NCBI GenBank assembly: GCA_003132445.1
Contig: PKXU01000105.1
Location: forward strand, 68,004 to 111,946
Source of the DNA: Acidobacteriaceae bacterium
GTDB taxonomy: Bacteria; Acidobacteriota; Terriglobia; Terriglobales; Acidobacteriaceae
Direction of reading: 5' to 3'
Length of the DNA: 43,943 nt
This document shows, one piece after another, positions 34,027-42,706 of this stretch. Every line of letters begins with the position of its first letter. Position 1 is the first letter of the stretch. A program made the position numbers and the translations under genes. Below the pieces are notes generated by a model. That model was not told where the DNA came from and ran no database searches. It worked only from the letters and a program-made list of their open reading frames with translations.

Positions 34027-34116
34027 CGATCATTACGGGAACGAAGTTATCGGGTGGACACGCATCATGGCGTAGTCGGGTAGAATCCTGCTCTGTTCGA
34101 AAGTTGAAAGGAAATC

Positions 34117-35567
34117 ATGCGCAAGCTTTCCGTGGTCGGGCTGTTTTTGCTGCTTTGCTCTATCGCTCTTGTGGCTCAGACTCTTTCGCCGAAAGTGCAA
34201 CCGTTTGTGAAGGTGAACTCGCCGGTTGTTGCGCTCTCTCACGTGCGTGTGATCGACGGCACGGGTGCGGCGGCGCGCGAGGATCAGACCATCGTTGTCA
34301 GTCAGGGAAAGATTGAGGCCGTCGGCGACGCTTCCGCAACCAACATCCCGAAAGACGCGCAGGTGCTCGATCTGCACGGCTACAGCGTGATTCCCGGCCT
34401 GGTCGGGATGCACGACCACATGTTTTATCCCATGGGCAACGGAGTCTTCGGCGAGATGGCGTTTAGTTTTCCACGCTTGTATCTTGCCGCGGGCGTGACC
34501 ACGATTCGAACCACCGGAGCGCTCGAACCTTACACGGACCTTGAAATGAAAAAAGCGATCGACGCGGGAGAGATGCCCGGACCGAAGATGCATGTCACCG
34601 GCCCGTATCTGGAGGGCAAGGGCTCGTGGGCCATTCAGATGCACCAACTCACTGGGCCGGAGGATGCGACCCGCACGGTAAATTTCTGGCTTGACCAGGG
34701 AGTGGACAATTTCAAGGCTTACATGTTCATCACCCCGGCGGAACTTGGCGCAGCCATTGCTGCCGCTCATAAGCGCGGAGCGAAAGTTACCGGGCATCTG
34801 TGTTCCGTGGGATTTCGCGAAGCCGCCAATCTTGGTATTGATGATCTCGAGCATGGCCTGTTTGTCGATACGGAATTTCAGGCTGGAAAAAAGACAGAGG
34901 AATGCCCGGAGAAGTCGGAGAATCCTGAGCTGATGTCAAAGCTCGACGTGAACGCCGGACCGCTGCACGACATGATTCTGTACCTGGTGCAACACCACGT
35001 CGCCGTGACTTCGACTCTTCCCGTATTCGAGATGGGAAGTTTTTCGGGACGGCCCACGCTGCAGAAGCGCGTGCTCGACGCTTTGTCGCCGGATGCGCGC
35101 AGCGCACTGCTGTGGAATCGAGTTCGTTCCAGCGATGCGGCCTCGTTGCATCAGAGATACGGCACCGACGTTTCCCCATGGCCGACCGCGTTTAAGAAGG
35201 AAATGGAATTCGAACATGAATTTGTGCAAGCCGGCGGCTCGCTGCTGGCCGGACTCGACCCTACAGGGATGGGGGCGTTATCGCGGGCTTCGGCGATCAG
35301 CGTGAAGTGGAATTACTGGTCGAGGCGGGATTCACGCCGCTGGAAGCGATCCACATCGCGACCGCCAACGGGGCCCAGTTCCTGGGAGAGGCGGACCGCA
35401 TCGGAACAATTGCCCCGGGCAAACAGGCGGACCTGGTTGTGATCAAGGGCGATCCCTCGACAAAAATCGAAGACATCGAAAATGTGGAGACGGTCTTCAA
35501 AGACGGTATCGGCTACGATTCCGCCAAGCTGATCGAATCGGTGCGCGGCGTGGTGGGCAGCCGATAA
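34117..35567 (+). pseudogene. exported amidohydrolase interrupted by one frameshift
   Basis: Two frames (34117-35442 as read, and the neighbouring frame to 35567) together give about 483 residues. A signal peptide (1-22, ending LVAQ) is followed by a metal-dependent amidohydrolase fold: HxH in GMHDHMFYP, a likely bridging Lys in NFKAYMF, His in TGHLCS and LEHGL, Asp in AGLDPTG, and the C-terminal strand NGAQFLGEADRIGTIAPGKQADLVV. It would hydrolyse a cyclic amide or dipeptide-like substrate in the periplasm. The break is at GGG 35266-35268: adding one G restores LDPTGDGGVIAGFGDQREVELLVEAGF, a perfect family sequence. Both sides are intact, so the lesion is very recent or an assembly error. 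Confidence 0.88.
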
Positions 35568-35675
35568 CGCGAGTAGCTTGCACCGATAGGCGACTACGAG
35601 AGTTGTACTGCTGCCAGCTTCCCATGTTTCACTCGCGACTCGGCACGCGGTACGTTTGAAATAAAATCAGAGCCC

Positions 35676-36323
35676 ATGCTTGTTCTCGCTTCCGCTTCGC
35701 CGCGACGCCAGGAACTTCTGCGCAATGCCGGAATTTCGTTCATCGTGCAGCCGGCGGACATCGATGAAACGCCTCTAGCAGATGAACCTCCCGGCGAATG
35801 CGCTGTGCGGCTTGCTCGCGAGAAGGCGCTCACTGTCTGGCGTACACGGCCAGAGAACGTAGTGCTGGGAGCGGACACGATTGTCGTGATTGATGAGACG
35901 ATCCTCGGCAAGCCGGTCGACTCTGAGGATGCGGTTCGCATGTTGCGCTTGCTCTCGGGGCGAGTGCATCGGGTGATCACGGGGGTGTGCGTGGTGAAAG
36001 CAGTAGCCGGCGAACTGGCGGCCAACAGTAAAGTTGTGCCGCATGCCGGCGAGGCGGTGCAAAATTCCGACAAAATACTGAGAACTGAAAGCCAAGAACC
36101 GAGAACTGCATCCGAAACCACGCTGGTCACGATGAATGAGTTGTCCGACGATGAGATCCGCGAATACGTTGCGACCGGCGAACCCATGGATAAAGCGGGG
36201 GCGTATGCAATCCAAGGAATGGCCTCGCGCTGGATTCCGCGCATTGAAGGCGATTACAGCAACGTGGTAGGTCTGCCGATGGCTCTGGTTTACGCGATGC
36301 TACGGGGCCGAGAAGACTTTTGA
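35676..36323 (+). CDS. maf: Maf-like nucleotide pyrophosphatase with repeat-derived insert
   Basis: Maf/YhdE enzymes hydrolyse nucleoside triphosphates (dTTP, UTP and modified bases) to monophosphates and affect septation. The 215-residue product has N-terminal LASASPRRQELL, the catalytic ADTIVVIDETILGKP, and C-terminal YVATGEPMDKAGAYAIQG...IEGDYSNVVGLP. The usual length is about 190; here residues about 112-146 after ITGVCVVKAVA are extra and not family-like (NSKVVPHAGEAVQNSDKILR...), and their DNA includes the intergenic ACTGAGAACTG-type repeat. The frame is intact. It converges on tatA. Confidence 0.93.
   Translation: MLVLASASPRRQELLRNAGISFIVQPADIDETPLADEPPGECAVRLAREKALTVWRTRPENVVLGADTIVVIDETILGKPVDSEDAVRMLRLLSGRVHRVITGVCVVKAVAGELAANSKVVPHAGEAVQNSDKILRTESQEPRTASETTLVTMNELSDDEIREYVATGEPMDKAGAYAIQGMASRWIPRIEGDYSNVVGLPMALVYAMLRGREDF
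36009..36113. repeat. repeat-derived insert in maf
   Basis: The segment includes ACTGAGAACTGAAAGCCAAG, then AACCGAGAACTGC, resembling the intergenic short-unit repeat at 33989-34026. It encodes about 35 residues beyond the family consensus. Confidence 0.65.
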
Positions 36324-36386
36324 AGTGCGGTTAGAAAACAACGGCGGATCGATTGCTGACTTTGCAATCTGTCAAAAAACAGAACG

Positions 36387-36599
36387 CTAAACTTTCTTTT
36401 GTTCTTCTTCCTTCTTCTTGGCTTCCTCCTTCTTGGCTTCCTCTTTTTCGGCTTCGGGCTCTTTCATGGCGGATTTGAAATTGCGGATACCTTCGCCCAA
36501 GCCCTTGCCTACGGCGGCGAATTTGCTGGTGCCGAACACGAGCAGCGCAATGGCAACGATCAACAGCAAATGCAACGGCTGAAATAGACCTTCACCCAT
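36387..36599 (-). CDS. tatA: twin-arginine translocase subunit TatA/TatE
   Basis: TatA forms the oligomeric pore or membrane-weakening part of the Tat system that exports folded proteins. The 70-residue product has one N-terminal membrane helix (LLLIVAIALLVFG), the hinge and amphipathic helix (FAAVGKGLGEGIRNFKSAMKE, where GLGEGIRNFK is a hallmark) and a highly charged Glu/Lys C-terminal tail. ATG 36599 is chosen because GGAGGAG lies just before it; an in-frame ATG at 36629 is the alternative. No tatB or tatC is nearby. Confidence 0.93.
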   Translation of the reverse strand: MGEGLFQPLHLLLIVAIALLVFGTSKFAAVGKGLGEGIRNFKSAMKEPEAEKEEAKKEEAKKKEEEQKKV

Positions 36600-36789
36600 A
36601 ACTCCTCCGCCGGGAGCGGTCGCAGCCATCTGCGTCCAGGCTCCCGAGCCCCTAAGAAAAGTTTAGGCTACCGCCTCTGCAGAGTCAAAGGCCGACCTTC
36701 CGCGCGCGATTCAGACATGAAAATGCTTACCTTGGTCGTCGATGAAAGTCTATTCTCGAAAGACAGAACTTTCATGGGAGGTCTCTCGC

Positions 36790-37464
36790 GTGTTCAAGGC
36801 TCGAATTGTTATCGTCGCACTCCTGCTCGCATTCACAATTCACCCTGTCATTGCCGCATCCGCGCAAAATTCGACTGCATCGGGAGAGCAGCGCAAAACC
36901 AGCGAGCCTTATACAGGAGATTTGTCGGTCTTCGATTCTCCGGGCCGTGAAGATCGGCTGCAGATCAAGCGCGTGATGGATATTCTCGGCATTGCGCCGG
37001 GAAAATCTGTCGCCGACATTGGCGCCGGATCAGGATGGTTCACGGTGCGAGCGGCGCGGCGCGTGGGCGGAAGCGGAACTGTTTACGCGGTGGACATCAA
37101 TCCGGAGGCGACTCGCTACATCAGTGAGCGAGCACAGAAGGAGCAGTTACAAAATGTGAAGGCCATTCTTAGCACGCCCGACAACCCGCTTCTGCCGGCC
37201 GGTTCAGTGGACGCTGTGTTGTTGCTCAAGGCGTATCACGAAGTTGCGCAGCCGGTAGTTTTGCTGCGGAACTTGCGTGCAGCTCTGCGTCCGGGGGCCA
37301 AGGTGGGAGTGATCGACCGCAACGGCAACGACGAGAACCATGGAGTCGGCCGTGACGTTGTGATTCGCGAGGCCCAAGAGGCGGGCTACAAACTGTTTGA
37401 GCAATATGACTTTGTGAAAGGCGACAAGATGGATTATTTCCTGGTCTTTACGGAAGCAAAATAA
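36790..37464 (+). CDS. exported class I SAM-dependent methyltransferase
   Basis: The 224-residue product has a signal peptide (1 to about 24, ending IAASAQ), then a Rossmann methyltransferase with motif I VADIGAGSGWFT, an acidic loop in YAVDINPEA and motif IV-like VDAVLLLKAYHEV. The GTG at 36790 is favoured by GGGAGG eight bases upstream and by giving a clean signal peptide; an ATG at 36742 would add 16 residues. A methyltransferase in the periplasm is unusual, as SAM is cytoplasmic; such 'exported' homologues are known in Gram-negative genomes but the substrate is not. Its 3' end overlaps the convergent EthD-like gene by 17 bp. Confidence 0.87.
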   Translation: MFKARIVIVALLLAFTIHPVIAASAQNSTASGEQRKTSEPYTGDLSVFDSPGREDRLQIKRVMDILGIAPGKSVADIGAGSGWFTVRAARRVGGSGTVYAVDINPEATRYISERAQKEQLQNVKAILSTPDNPLLPAGSVDAVLLLKAYHEVAQPVVLLRNLRAALRPGAKVGVIDRNGNDENHGVGRDVVIREAQEAGYKLFEQYDFVKGDKMDYFLVFTEAK

Positions 37465-37771
37465 CCTCTTCCACGGCCGACCAAGTGGTGCGGGTCAGGT
37501 CAGCAAATCGGGGAAGGTCGGCATCCGAAGCCGCGCCCTGCGGAGTGTTCCATGCAGCCTCCATGGCCGCCCAGCTGTCGAAGTAAAGTTCGACGATGGC
37601 ATCCCATCCCGGCGATCTTCGAATGGGATCATCGCAAGGATAATTCTGGATGTACTTTCTCAAGCCAGGGAGATTTTTCGCAAGAGGTCCGTGAATGTTC
37701 TCCAGATGATGGCGAAATTGCGTGTGACTCAACTCGGGGCTGCGGAACAGGACAACCATGAACTTGAGCAT
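37448..37771 (-). CDS. EthD family dimeric alpha/beta-barrel protein
   Basis: The 107-residue protein has the EthD ferredoxin-like fold: MLKFMVVLFRSPELSHTQFRHHLENIHGPLAKNLPGLRKYIQN with the conserved HGP motif, and a central WDAIVELYFDSWAAMEAA. EthD proteins occur beside oxidative degradation genes, with no certain activity. It is transcribed toward the methyltransferase and overlaps its end by 17 bp. No degradation genes are nearby. Confidence 0.88.
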   Translation of the reverse strand: MLKFMVVLFRSPELSHTQFRHHLENIHGPLAKNLPGLRKYIQNYPCDDPIRRSPGWDAIVELYFDSWAAMEAAWNTPQGAASDADLPRFADLTRTTWSAVEEVILLP

Positions 37772-37819
37772 GCAATCATCCGTGATATGAATCCTGATTT
37801 TCCGTCAATTACCCGGCGA

Positions 37820-39058
37820 TCAGGCGGTTTCGATCATTCTCGCCAGGAGCAGCGCGCGTCGCGGCAGCTCCGAGATGACGATATGTTCGTGCAGGGCGTG
37901 TGCACCCGCGCCGAAGCCGCCCATGCCATCCAGCGTAGGAACGCCCAAAGCAGCGGTAAAGTTTCCGTCTGAACCGCCGCCCACTGCTGCCTCTTCCAGC
38001 TTCCAATTAATTTCCCTGGCGATCGCCTGCGCCTTTTTGTAGAGTGCGGCCACGCCGGCGGTTCGCTCCATGGGCATGCGGTTAATACCGCCTTCGATGT
38101 GTAGCTCGCAATGTTTGTCGAAGGGCTTCAATGAACGAATTTTGCGATCGAGCGTGGTCGCCTGTTTTGCTTCCTTGATGCGCACGTCGATTTCCGCGGT
38201 GGCTTCGGCTGCGATCACATTGGTTCGCGTTCCACCGCGAACCACGCCCGCGTTGACGGAGAGACCGCGACGCAAATCATTCAGTTTTGAGATGGCAACG
38301 ATTTGCTGCGCGAGTTCGACGATGGCGCTGTGGCCTTTGCCGGGATCGAGGCCTGCATGGGCGGCAATGCCCTTCACGTTCAGAATGTATTCTCCAACGC
38401 CTTTACGCGCGGTTTTTACCGCCCCGCGAGCTGCGGCTGGTTCGAGCACGAGAACGGCGGACGATTCCATGGCCAGGGTTTCTGTGATCTTGCGGGAAGA
38501 ATGGCTGCCAACTTCCTCATCCGAAACTAATAACACCGTTACAGGGCGGAGCAATCCTGAATGCTCGGACTGCAGCGCCTCAATGGCATACAGCATGAGG
38601 GCGATGCCCGATTTCATATCGAGTACGCCGGGACCGTACAGGCGGCCGTCCGCGATGCGACACGGCATTTTTTCCAGCGTTCCGAGGGGATAGACGGTGT
38701 CGAAATGACCGAGCAGCAGAACGGGCCTAAGCTTTTCGCGGCCGGGAAAATCAATCTGCACGCTATCGGCGAAATGCTCGGCGCGGTGAATGCGGGCGTG
38801 CCCCCCCGAAGCTTCGAAGCGTGCCGCGAGCAACGTGCCCATGCGGTCGGCGGCCAGTTTGTTGTCGCTGGGAGATTCGATTGCGGCAAATTCGCGGATG
38901 GTATCAACGATCTGTTGCTGACGAGCTTCGAAGTAACGCAGCCGCTCGCCCCATAGTGCATTGGATTGAGTTTTGCCAGGTCGAGCTTTGGCACGCCAAG
39001 CTTTGCCTGATTCGGCTTTGCCGGGCCGCGTTGATTCTGCTTTTTTCTTGCCTTGCAT
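37820..39058 (-). CDS. M20 family metallopeptidase
   Basis: The 412-residue enzyme resembles carboxypeptidase G2-like M20 peptidases. Zinc ligands and catalytic residues are visible: H in LLGHFDTVYPLG, D in GPGVLDMKSG, the EE pair in VSDEEVGSHSS, E in LVLEPAA, and H near GFGAGAHALHEH. Such enzymes hydrolyse amino-acid or glutamate amide bonds. The ATG at 39058 is the most likely start: longer frames run into fabZ's upstream region. Residues 5 to about 40 are an unusual Lys/Ala-rich stretch (KAESG-KAWRA-KARPG-KTQSN) encoded by 15-bp tandem units, with no signal peptide. The first codons are less than 100 bp from the divergent fabZ start. Confidence 0.9.
   Translation of the reverse strand: MQGKKKAESTRPGKAESGKAWRAKARPGKTQSNALWGERLRYFEARQQQIVDTIREFAAIESPSDNKLAADRMGTLLAARFEASGGHARIHRAEHFADSVQIDFPGREKLRPVLLLGHFDTVYPLGTLEKMPCRIADGRLYGPGVLDMKSGIALMLYAIEALQSEHSGLLRPVTVLLVSDEEVGSHSSRKITETLAMESSAVLVLEPAAARGAVKTARKGVGEYILNVKGIAAHAGLDPGKGHSAIVELAQQIVAISKLNDLRRGLSVNAGVVRGGTRTNVIAAEATAEIDVRIKEAKQATTLDRKIRSLKPFDKHCELHIEGGINRMPMERTAGVAALYKKAQAIAREINWKLEEAAVGGGSDGNFTAALGVPTLDGMGGFGAGAHALHEHIVISELPRRALLLARMIETA
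38972..39031. repeat. 15-bp coding minisatellite in the M20 peptidase gene
   Basis: Four units of TTTGCC/TTTGGC plus nine variable bases (38972-38986, 38987-39001, 39002-39016, 39017-39031) encode the K-(A/T)-x3 pentapeptides near the N-terminus. Confidence 0.85.
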
Positions 39059-39137
39059 CGCTGTGGCTCGCCGGCCTGGGTGAGAGTACGCCCCTCGGGC
39101 CGCAAGCCGTACAGTATAATCTTGAAGCCGTTTTGAG

Positions 39138-39692
39138 ATGGAACGTTTTGCAATAGCCATGAATAAGAGCACCCCTGTGACGGAATCTTCGCCCGATTCG
39201 ACGAAGACCGGGCTCGACATCCATGAAATTCTGAAGATCCTGCCGCATCGCTATCCGTTTTTGCTGATCGATCGCGTGCTTGAGCTGGAGCGCAAAAAGC
39301 GCATCGTTGCCATCAAAAACGTAACCATCAACGAACCCTTCTTTGCGGGGCATTTTCCGGGGCTGCCTATTATGCCGGGGGTGTTGATCGTGGAAGCGAT
39401 TGCCCAGGCGGGGGGCGCGTTGCTGCTGACCGAAGTTGAGGATCGTCGCGACAAAGTGATGATGTTTACCGGGATTGAGCGAGCCCGATTCCGCCGGCCC
39501 GTAAGCCCGGGCGATCAGTTGCGACTGGAGGTGCACGTCACCGGCTGGCGCTCAGTACCGGGAATGACTGCGGCGAAGATGCAAGGGTACGCGTACGTCG
39601 GGGATAAGCGCGTGGCCGAAGCGATTGTTTCGTGCCAACTGGTAGACAGTTCGCGCGGGCGGGCATCGAGCGGAAACGGCAATGAAGGATAG
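39138..39692 (+). CDS. fabZ: 3-hydroxyacyl-ACP dehydratase FabZ
   Basis: FabZ dehydrates beta-hydroxyacyl-ACP in fatty acid elongation and supplies the pool also used for lipid A. The 184-residue product has the hot-dog fold with HRYPFLLIDRV, catalytic H72 in FFAGHFPGLPIMPGVLIVE and E86. The N-terminal 28 residues precede the fold. ATG 39138 and ATG 39159 are both possible starts with no strong ribosome binding site. It is 65 bp upstream of lpxA on the same strand, the usual lipid A gene pair. Confidence 0.95.
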   Translation: MERFAIAMNKSTPVTESSPDSTKTGLDIHEILKILPHRYPFLLIDRVLELERKKRIVAIKNVTINEPFFAGHFPGLPIMPGVLIVEAIAQAGGALLLTEVEDRRDKVMMFTGIERARFRRPVSPGDQLRLEVHVTGWRSVPGMTAAKMQGYAYVGDKRVAEAIVSCQLVDSSRGRASSGNGNEG

Positions 39693-39757
39693 CGATCGCC
39701 GGGCTGCATTCGAATCCGCAATCGACTCCACAAATTCAGGTTCATGAACCCAACCTC

Positions 39758-40561
39758 ATGACTTCGCCCAAAGCTGCAATCCCGGGAGCGATACATCCGA
39801 CGGCGATTATTGACGCGCGCGCGAAGGTCCCTGCATCCTGCAAAATCGGTCCGTATTGCGTGATTGGAGCGGCCGTGGAGATGGGCGAGGATTGCCGCCT
39901 GGCGTCGCATGTGGTAATTGAGGGACACACGAAAATTGGCGCCGAGAATACTTTCTTTCCCTTCTGCGCCATCGGCATGGCGCCGCAAGATGTTACATAC
40001 AGAGGCGAGTCGACGCGGCTGGAAATCGGCGATCACAATGAGATCCGCGAGTGTGTGACCATTAATCGCGGAACGGTGAAGGGCGGAGGTTTAACCAAAG
40101 TCGGCAGCCACTTGCTAATTATGGCCTACACGCACATTGGCCACGATTGCGTGATTGAGGATCACGCCATGCTGGTGAATGGCGCGACGCTGGGCGGACA
40201 CGTGACGGTGGAAGAATGGGCGGTCGTTGGAGCGTTGTGCCCGGTGCATCAGTTCGTGAGGATTGGCGCGCACTCCTACATTGGGGGCGGGACGACGATT
40301 ACACAAGATGTGCTGCCGTATTCCATGACCTCGGCTGCACGCAACACGCATGCCTACGGGATGAATAAAGTGGGCCTAGAACGACGCGGATTTTCAACCC
40401 AGCGCATTGCGAAGATTCATCACGCCTACAAAATCCTGCTGGCCTCGAAGATGAATACGTCGCAGGCGCTGGAAAAGTTGAAGGCGGAGTCCGATCGCGG
40501 CGACGATGTGGACCTGCTGATCCGATTCATCGAGAGAGCGGAGAGAGGGATCATCAAATAA
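39758..40561 (+). CDS. lpxA: UDP-N-acetylglucosamine O-acyltransferase LpxA
   Basis: LpxA performs the first step of lipid A synthesis, moving a hydroxyacyl chain from ACP to UDP-GlcNAc. The 267-residue product has left-handed beta-helix hexapeptide repeats (from about residue 10), the catalytic His (H126 in MAYTHIGHDC) and the C-terminal helical domain with RRGFS. It supports a diderm cell envelope. ATG 39758 gives the standard N-terminus (AAIPGAIHPTAIIDARAKV). It converges with pepF, with only 14 bp between the stops. Confidence 0.97.
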   Translation: MTSPKAAIPGAIHPTAIIDARAKVPASCKIGPYCVIGAAVEMGEDCRLASHVVIEGHTKIGAENTFFPFCAIGMAPQDVTYRGESTRLEIGDHNEIRECVTINRGTVKGGGLTKVGSHLLIMAYTHIGHDCVIEDHAMLVNGATLGGHVTVEEWAVVGALCPVHQFVRIGAHSYIGGGTTITQDVLPYSMTSAARNTHAYGMNKVGLERRGFSTQRIAKIHHAYKILLASKMNTSQALEKLKAESDRGDDVDLLIRFIERAERGIIK

Positions 40562-40575
40562 GAGTCGGGCCGGGA

Positions 40576-42489
40576 TTAACGTTGAGCTTGTTTTCTCACC
40601 GCGCTGTCCAGTAATCCTTCCATCTCGTCCATCACGCGATTCATTTTGTTGACCGTCAATTGCAGCGGTTCGTCGGTGGTCATATCGATGCCCGCATCCT
40701 TCAGCAGTTCGATGGGATATTTCGACCTGCCCGCCGAAATGAATTTCAAATATCGCTGGGTCGCTTCCGCATCGCCGGAGAGCACTTTTTCAGACAGCGC
40801 AGACGATGCAGTAAACGAGGTTGCGTACTGAAACACGTAGAAAGAATTGTAAAAATGCGGAATAAAGGCCCACTCGTTGGCGATGAAATCGTCGACGATA
40901 CACACGCCTTGATCGTGGCCGTAATACTTCCTGACAATCTCGCTGTAGAGTTTTGAGAGAGCGTCGCCGGTGAGGGACTGCTCCTGTTCAACCATCTGGT
41001 GTATGCGTAGTTCGAAGTCTGCGAACTGAGTCTGGCGAAAAACGGTTCCCTTGATGCTCTCAAGATAGTTTCCCAGCAACGATAGACGCGTCGCATCATC
41101 TTTGATCTTTTTGAGCATGTAATCGATGAGAAGTGCTTCGTTGAAAGTGGACGCGACTTCCGCGACAAACGTCGCGTAGGACGACAAGGGATACGGCTGA
41201 GTTTTATTGGAAAAGTAGCTGTGCATGGTGTGGCCGAGTTCGTGGGCCAGGGTGCTCATGTCGTCATACTTTCCGTTGTAGTTGAGAAGCATGTAGGGGT
41301 GAACGTCGTAGGCTGCGCCGTTGGAGTACGCACCGGCGTGCTTACCTTCCGTTGGATACATATCAATCCAGCGCTCGGTGAAAGCGCGCTTCGTTCCGGC
41401 GGCATATTCGCCGCCAAGCGGGACGAGAGCTTGCAGAATGTTGTCTTCAGCGACGTCTACGGGATACTTCAAGTCGACCGAAGAGACCAGCGGTGCATAC
41501 AGATCGTAATAATGAAGCTCGCTGAGCCCCATCATTCGTTTACGAAGTTTTAGATAGCGGTGAAATGCCGGCAGATTGCGATTGACTCCCTCGACTAATC
41601 GCGAATACACGGAAACGGGAATATTGGGGCCGTCCAGAGCGGCGACAAGCGAGTTTTCATAATTGCGCGCGCGCGCGTAGAAAACTGATGTCTGCACGTT
41701 GGAGTTCATCAGCGAGCCCAGGGTTCCGCGATATTTTCCCAGAGCGGTAAAAAAAGTCTCCATGACGTTTTGCCGATCGTCGCGAGAGGGTGACGCGCGG
41801 TGGAGCGCGAAGGCCGCTTTGTCGAGCTTTACGGTCTTGCCGTCGCTCAGAGTGACGGAGGGATAGGGAAAATCGGCGTTGGAAAAGATGCCGTAAACAC
41901 TCGATGGGCCGCTTGCCATCACCGACGATCCTGCGAGGAGTTTTTCCTCAGCGTTGCTGAGCGTGTGGACGCGGCGTCGCGCGATGTCGGCGAGGTAATG
42001 GCGGAAAATCTGCAGGCGAGGCTCTTGCGCGATAAATTGCTGGATGGTCGCGTCATCCGTTTTGAGGATTTCCGGTTCGATGAACGCGGTTTCAGTTCCG
42101 AAGACGGACGCGAGCTGAATCATTTCCTGCTGCATGCCCTGGTAAATGCTGATTCGAGTGTCCTGATCAGAGGCCATGCTGGCATATACGAATAAGCGCG
42201 TGATCTCTTTGTCGAAGTAACTCTGCATGTCTAACGCGTCCGCCAACCGCGATGCGGAAGAGGCCAGCATCCCTTGAAACTGGCGGAGCTGCGGCAACTC
42301 GGACGCGAGTTTTTCTTTCACGTCACGCCACGCCTGGTCTGACGGATAGATGTGCGTGAGATCCCATTTGTGCTCGTCCGGCACATTGTCGCGATCGTGC
42401 TCCTGGCTTTGCGAAACGAGAGTTGAGGCGGCGAAGAACGCGAGCGGGCTGGACAGGTAGCGCAAGACGGTTGGGAGATCAACGTGCAT
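40576..42489 (-). CDS. pepF: oligoendopeptidase F (M3B family)
   Basis: PepF is a zinc metallopeptidase that cleaves oligopeptides of about 7-17 residues. The 637-residue product has the M3 core with HELGHTMHSYF (HExxH) and the downstream Glu in EVASTFNEALL, plus the long helical N-terminal half. ATG 42489 is preceded by AAGGAG eight bases upstream, so it is preferred over the frame opening at 42561. The N-terminus (LRYLSSPLAFFAASTLVSQ) is mildly hydrophobic; export is possible but not clear. It is the last minus-strand gene, convergent with lpxA. Confidence 0.95.
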   Translation of the reverse strand: MHVDLPTVLRYLSSPLAFFAASTLVSQSQEHDRDNVPDEHKWDLTHIYPSDQAWRDVKEKLASELPQLRQFQGMLASSASRLADALDMQSYFDKEITRLFVYASMASDQDTRISIYQGMQQEMIQLASVFGTETAFIEPEILKTDDATIQQFIAQEPRLQIFRHYLADIARRRVHTLSNAEEKLLAGSSVMASGPSSVYGIFSNADFPYPSVTLSDGKTVKLDKAAFALHRASPSRDDRQNVMETFFTALGKYRGTLGSLMNSNVQTSVFYARARNYENSLVAALDGPNIPVSVYSRLVEGVNRNLPAFHRYLKLRKRMMGLSELHYYDLYAPLVSSVDLKYPVDVAEDNILQALVPLGGEYAAGTKRAFTERWIDMYPTEGKHAGAYSNGAAYDVHPYMLLNYNGKYDDMSTLAHELGHTMHSYFSNKTQPYPLSSYATFVAEVASTFNEALLIDYMLKKIKDDATRLSLLGNYLESIKGTVFRQTQFADFELRIHQMVEQEQSLTGDALSKLYSEIVRKYYGHDQGVCIVDDFIANEWAFIPHFYNSFYVFQYATSFTASSALSEKVLSGDAEATQRYLKFISAGRSKYPIELLKDAGIDMTTDEPLQLTVNKMNRVMDEMEGLLDSAVRKQAQR

Positions 42490-42706
42490 TTGCGACGCTC
42501 CTTCACAACTTAGATGGGTTCCGAGATGAAAGAGAAGCGAGAAGCATGGATCGGAAAACATCAGATATTAAATATCAAGCATAATTCTCAAACATTGTAG
42601 CGAAAGGTTTCTTTTTGATGCCAAATGCTAGACTGACTTGACGATCGCGCGAGGATGTGCAGATGTTAATCCGGTTCATTGAGGCATCGAAAAGAGGCGT
42701 TATTCA

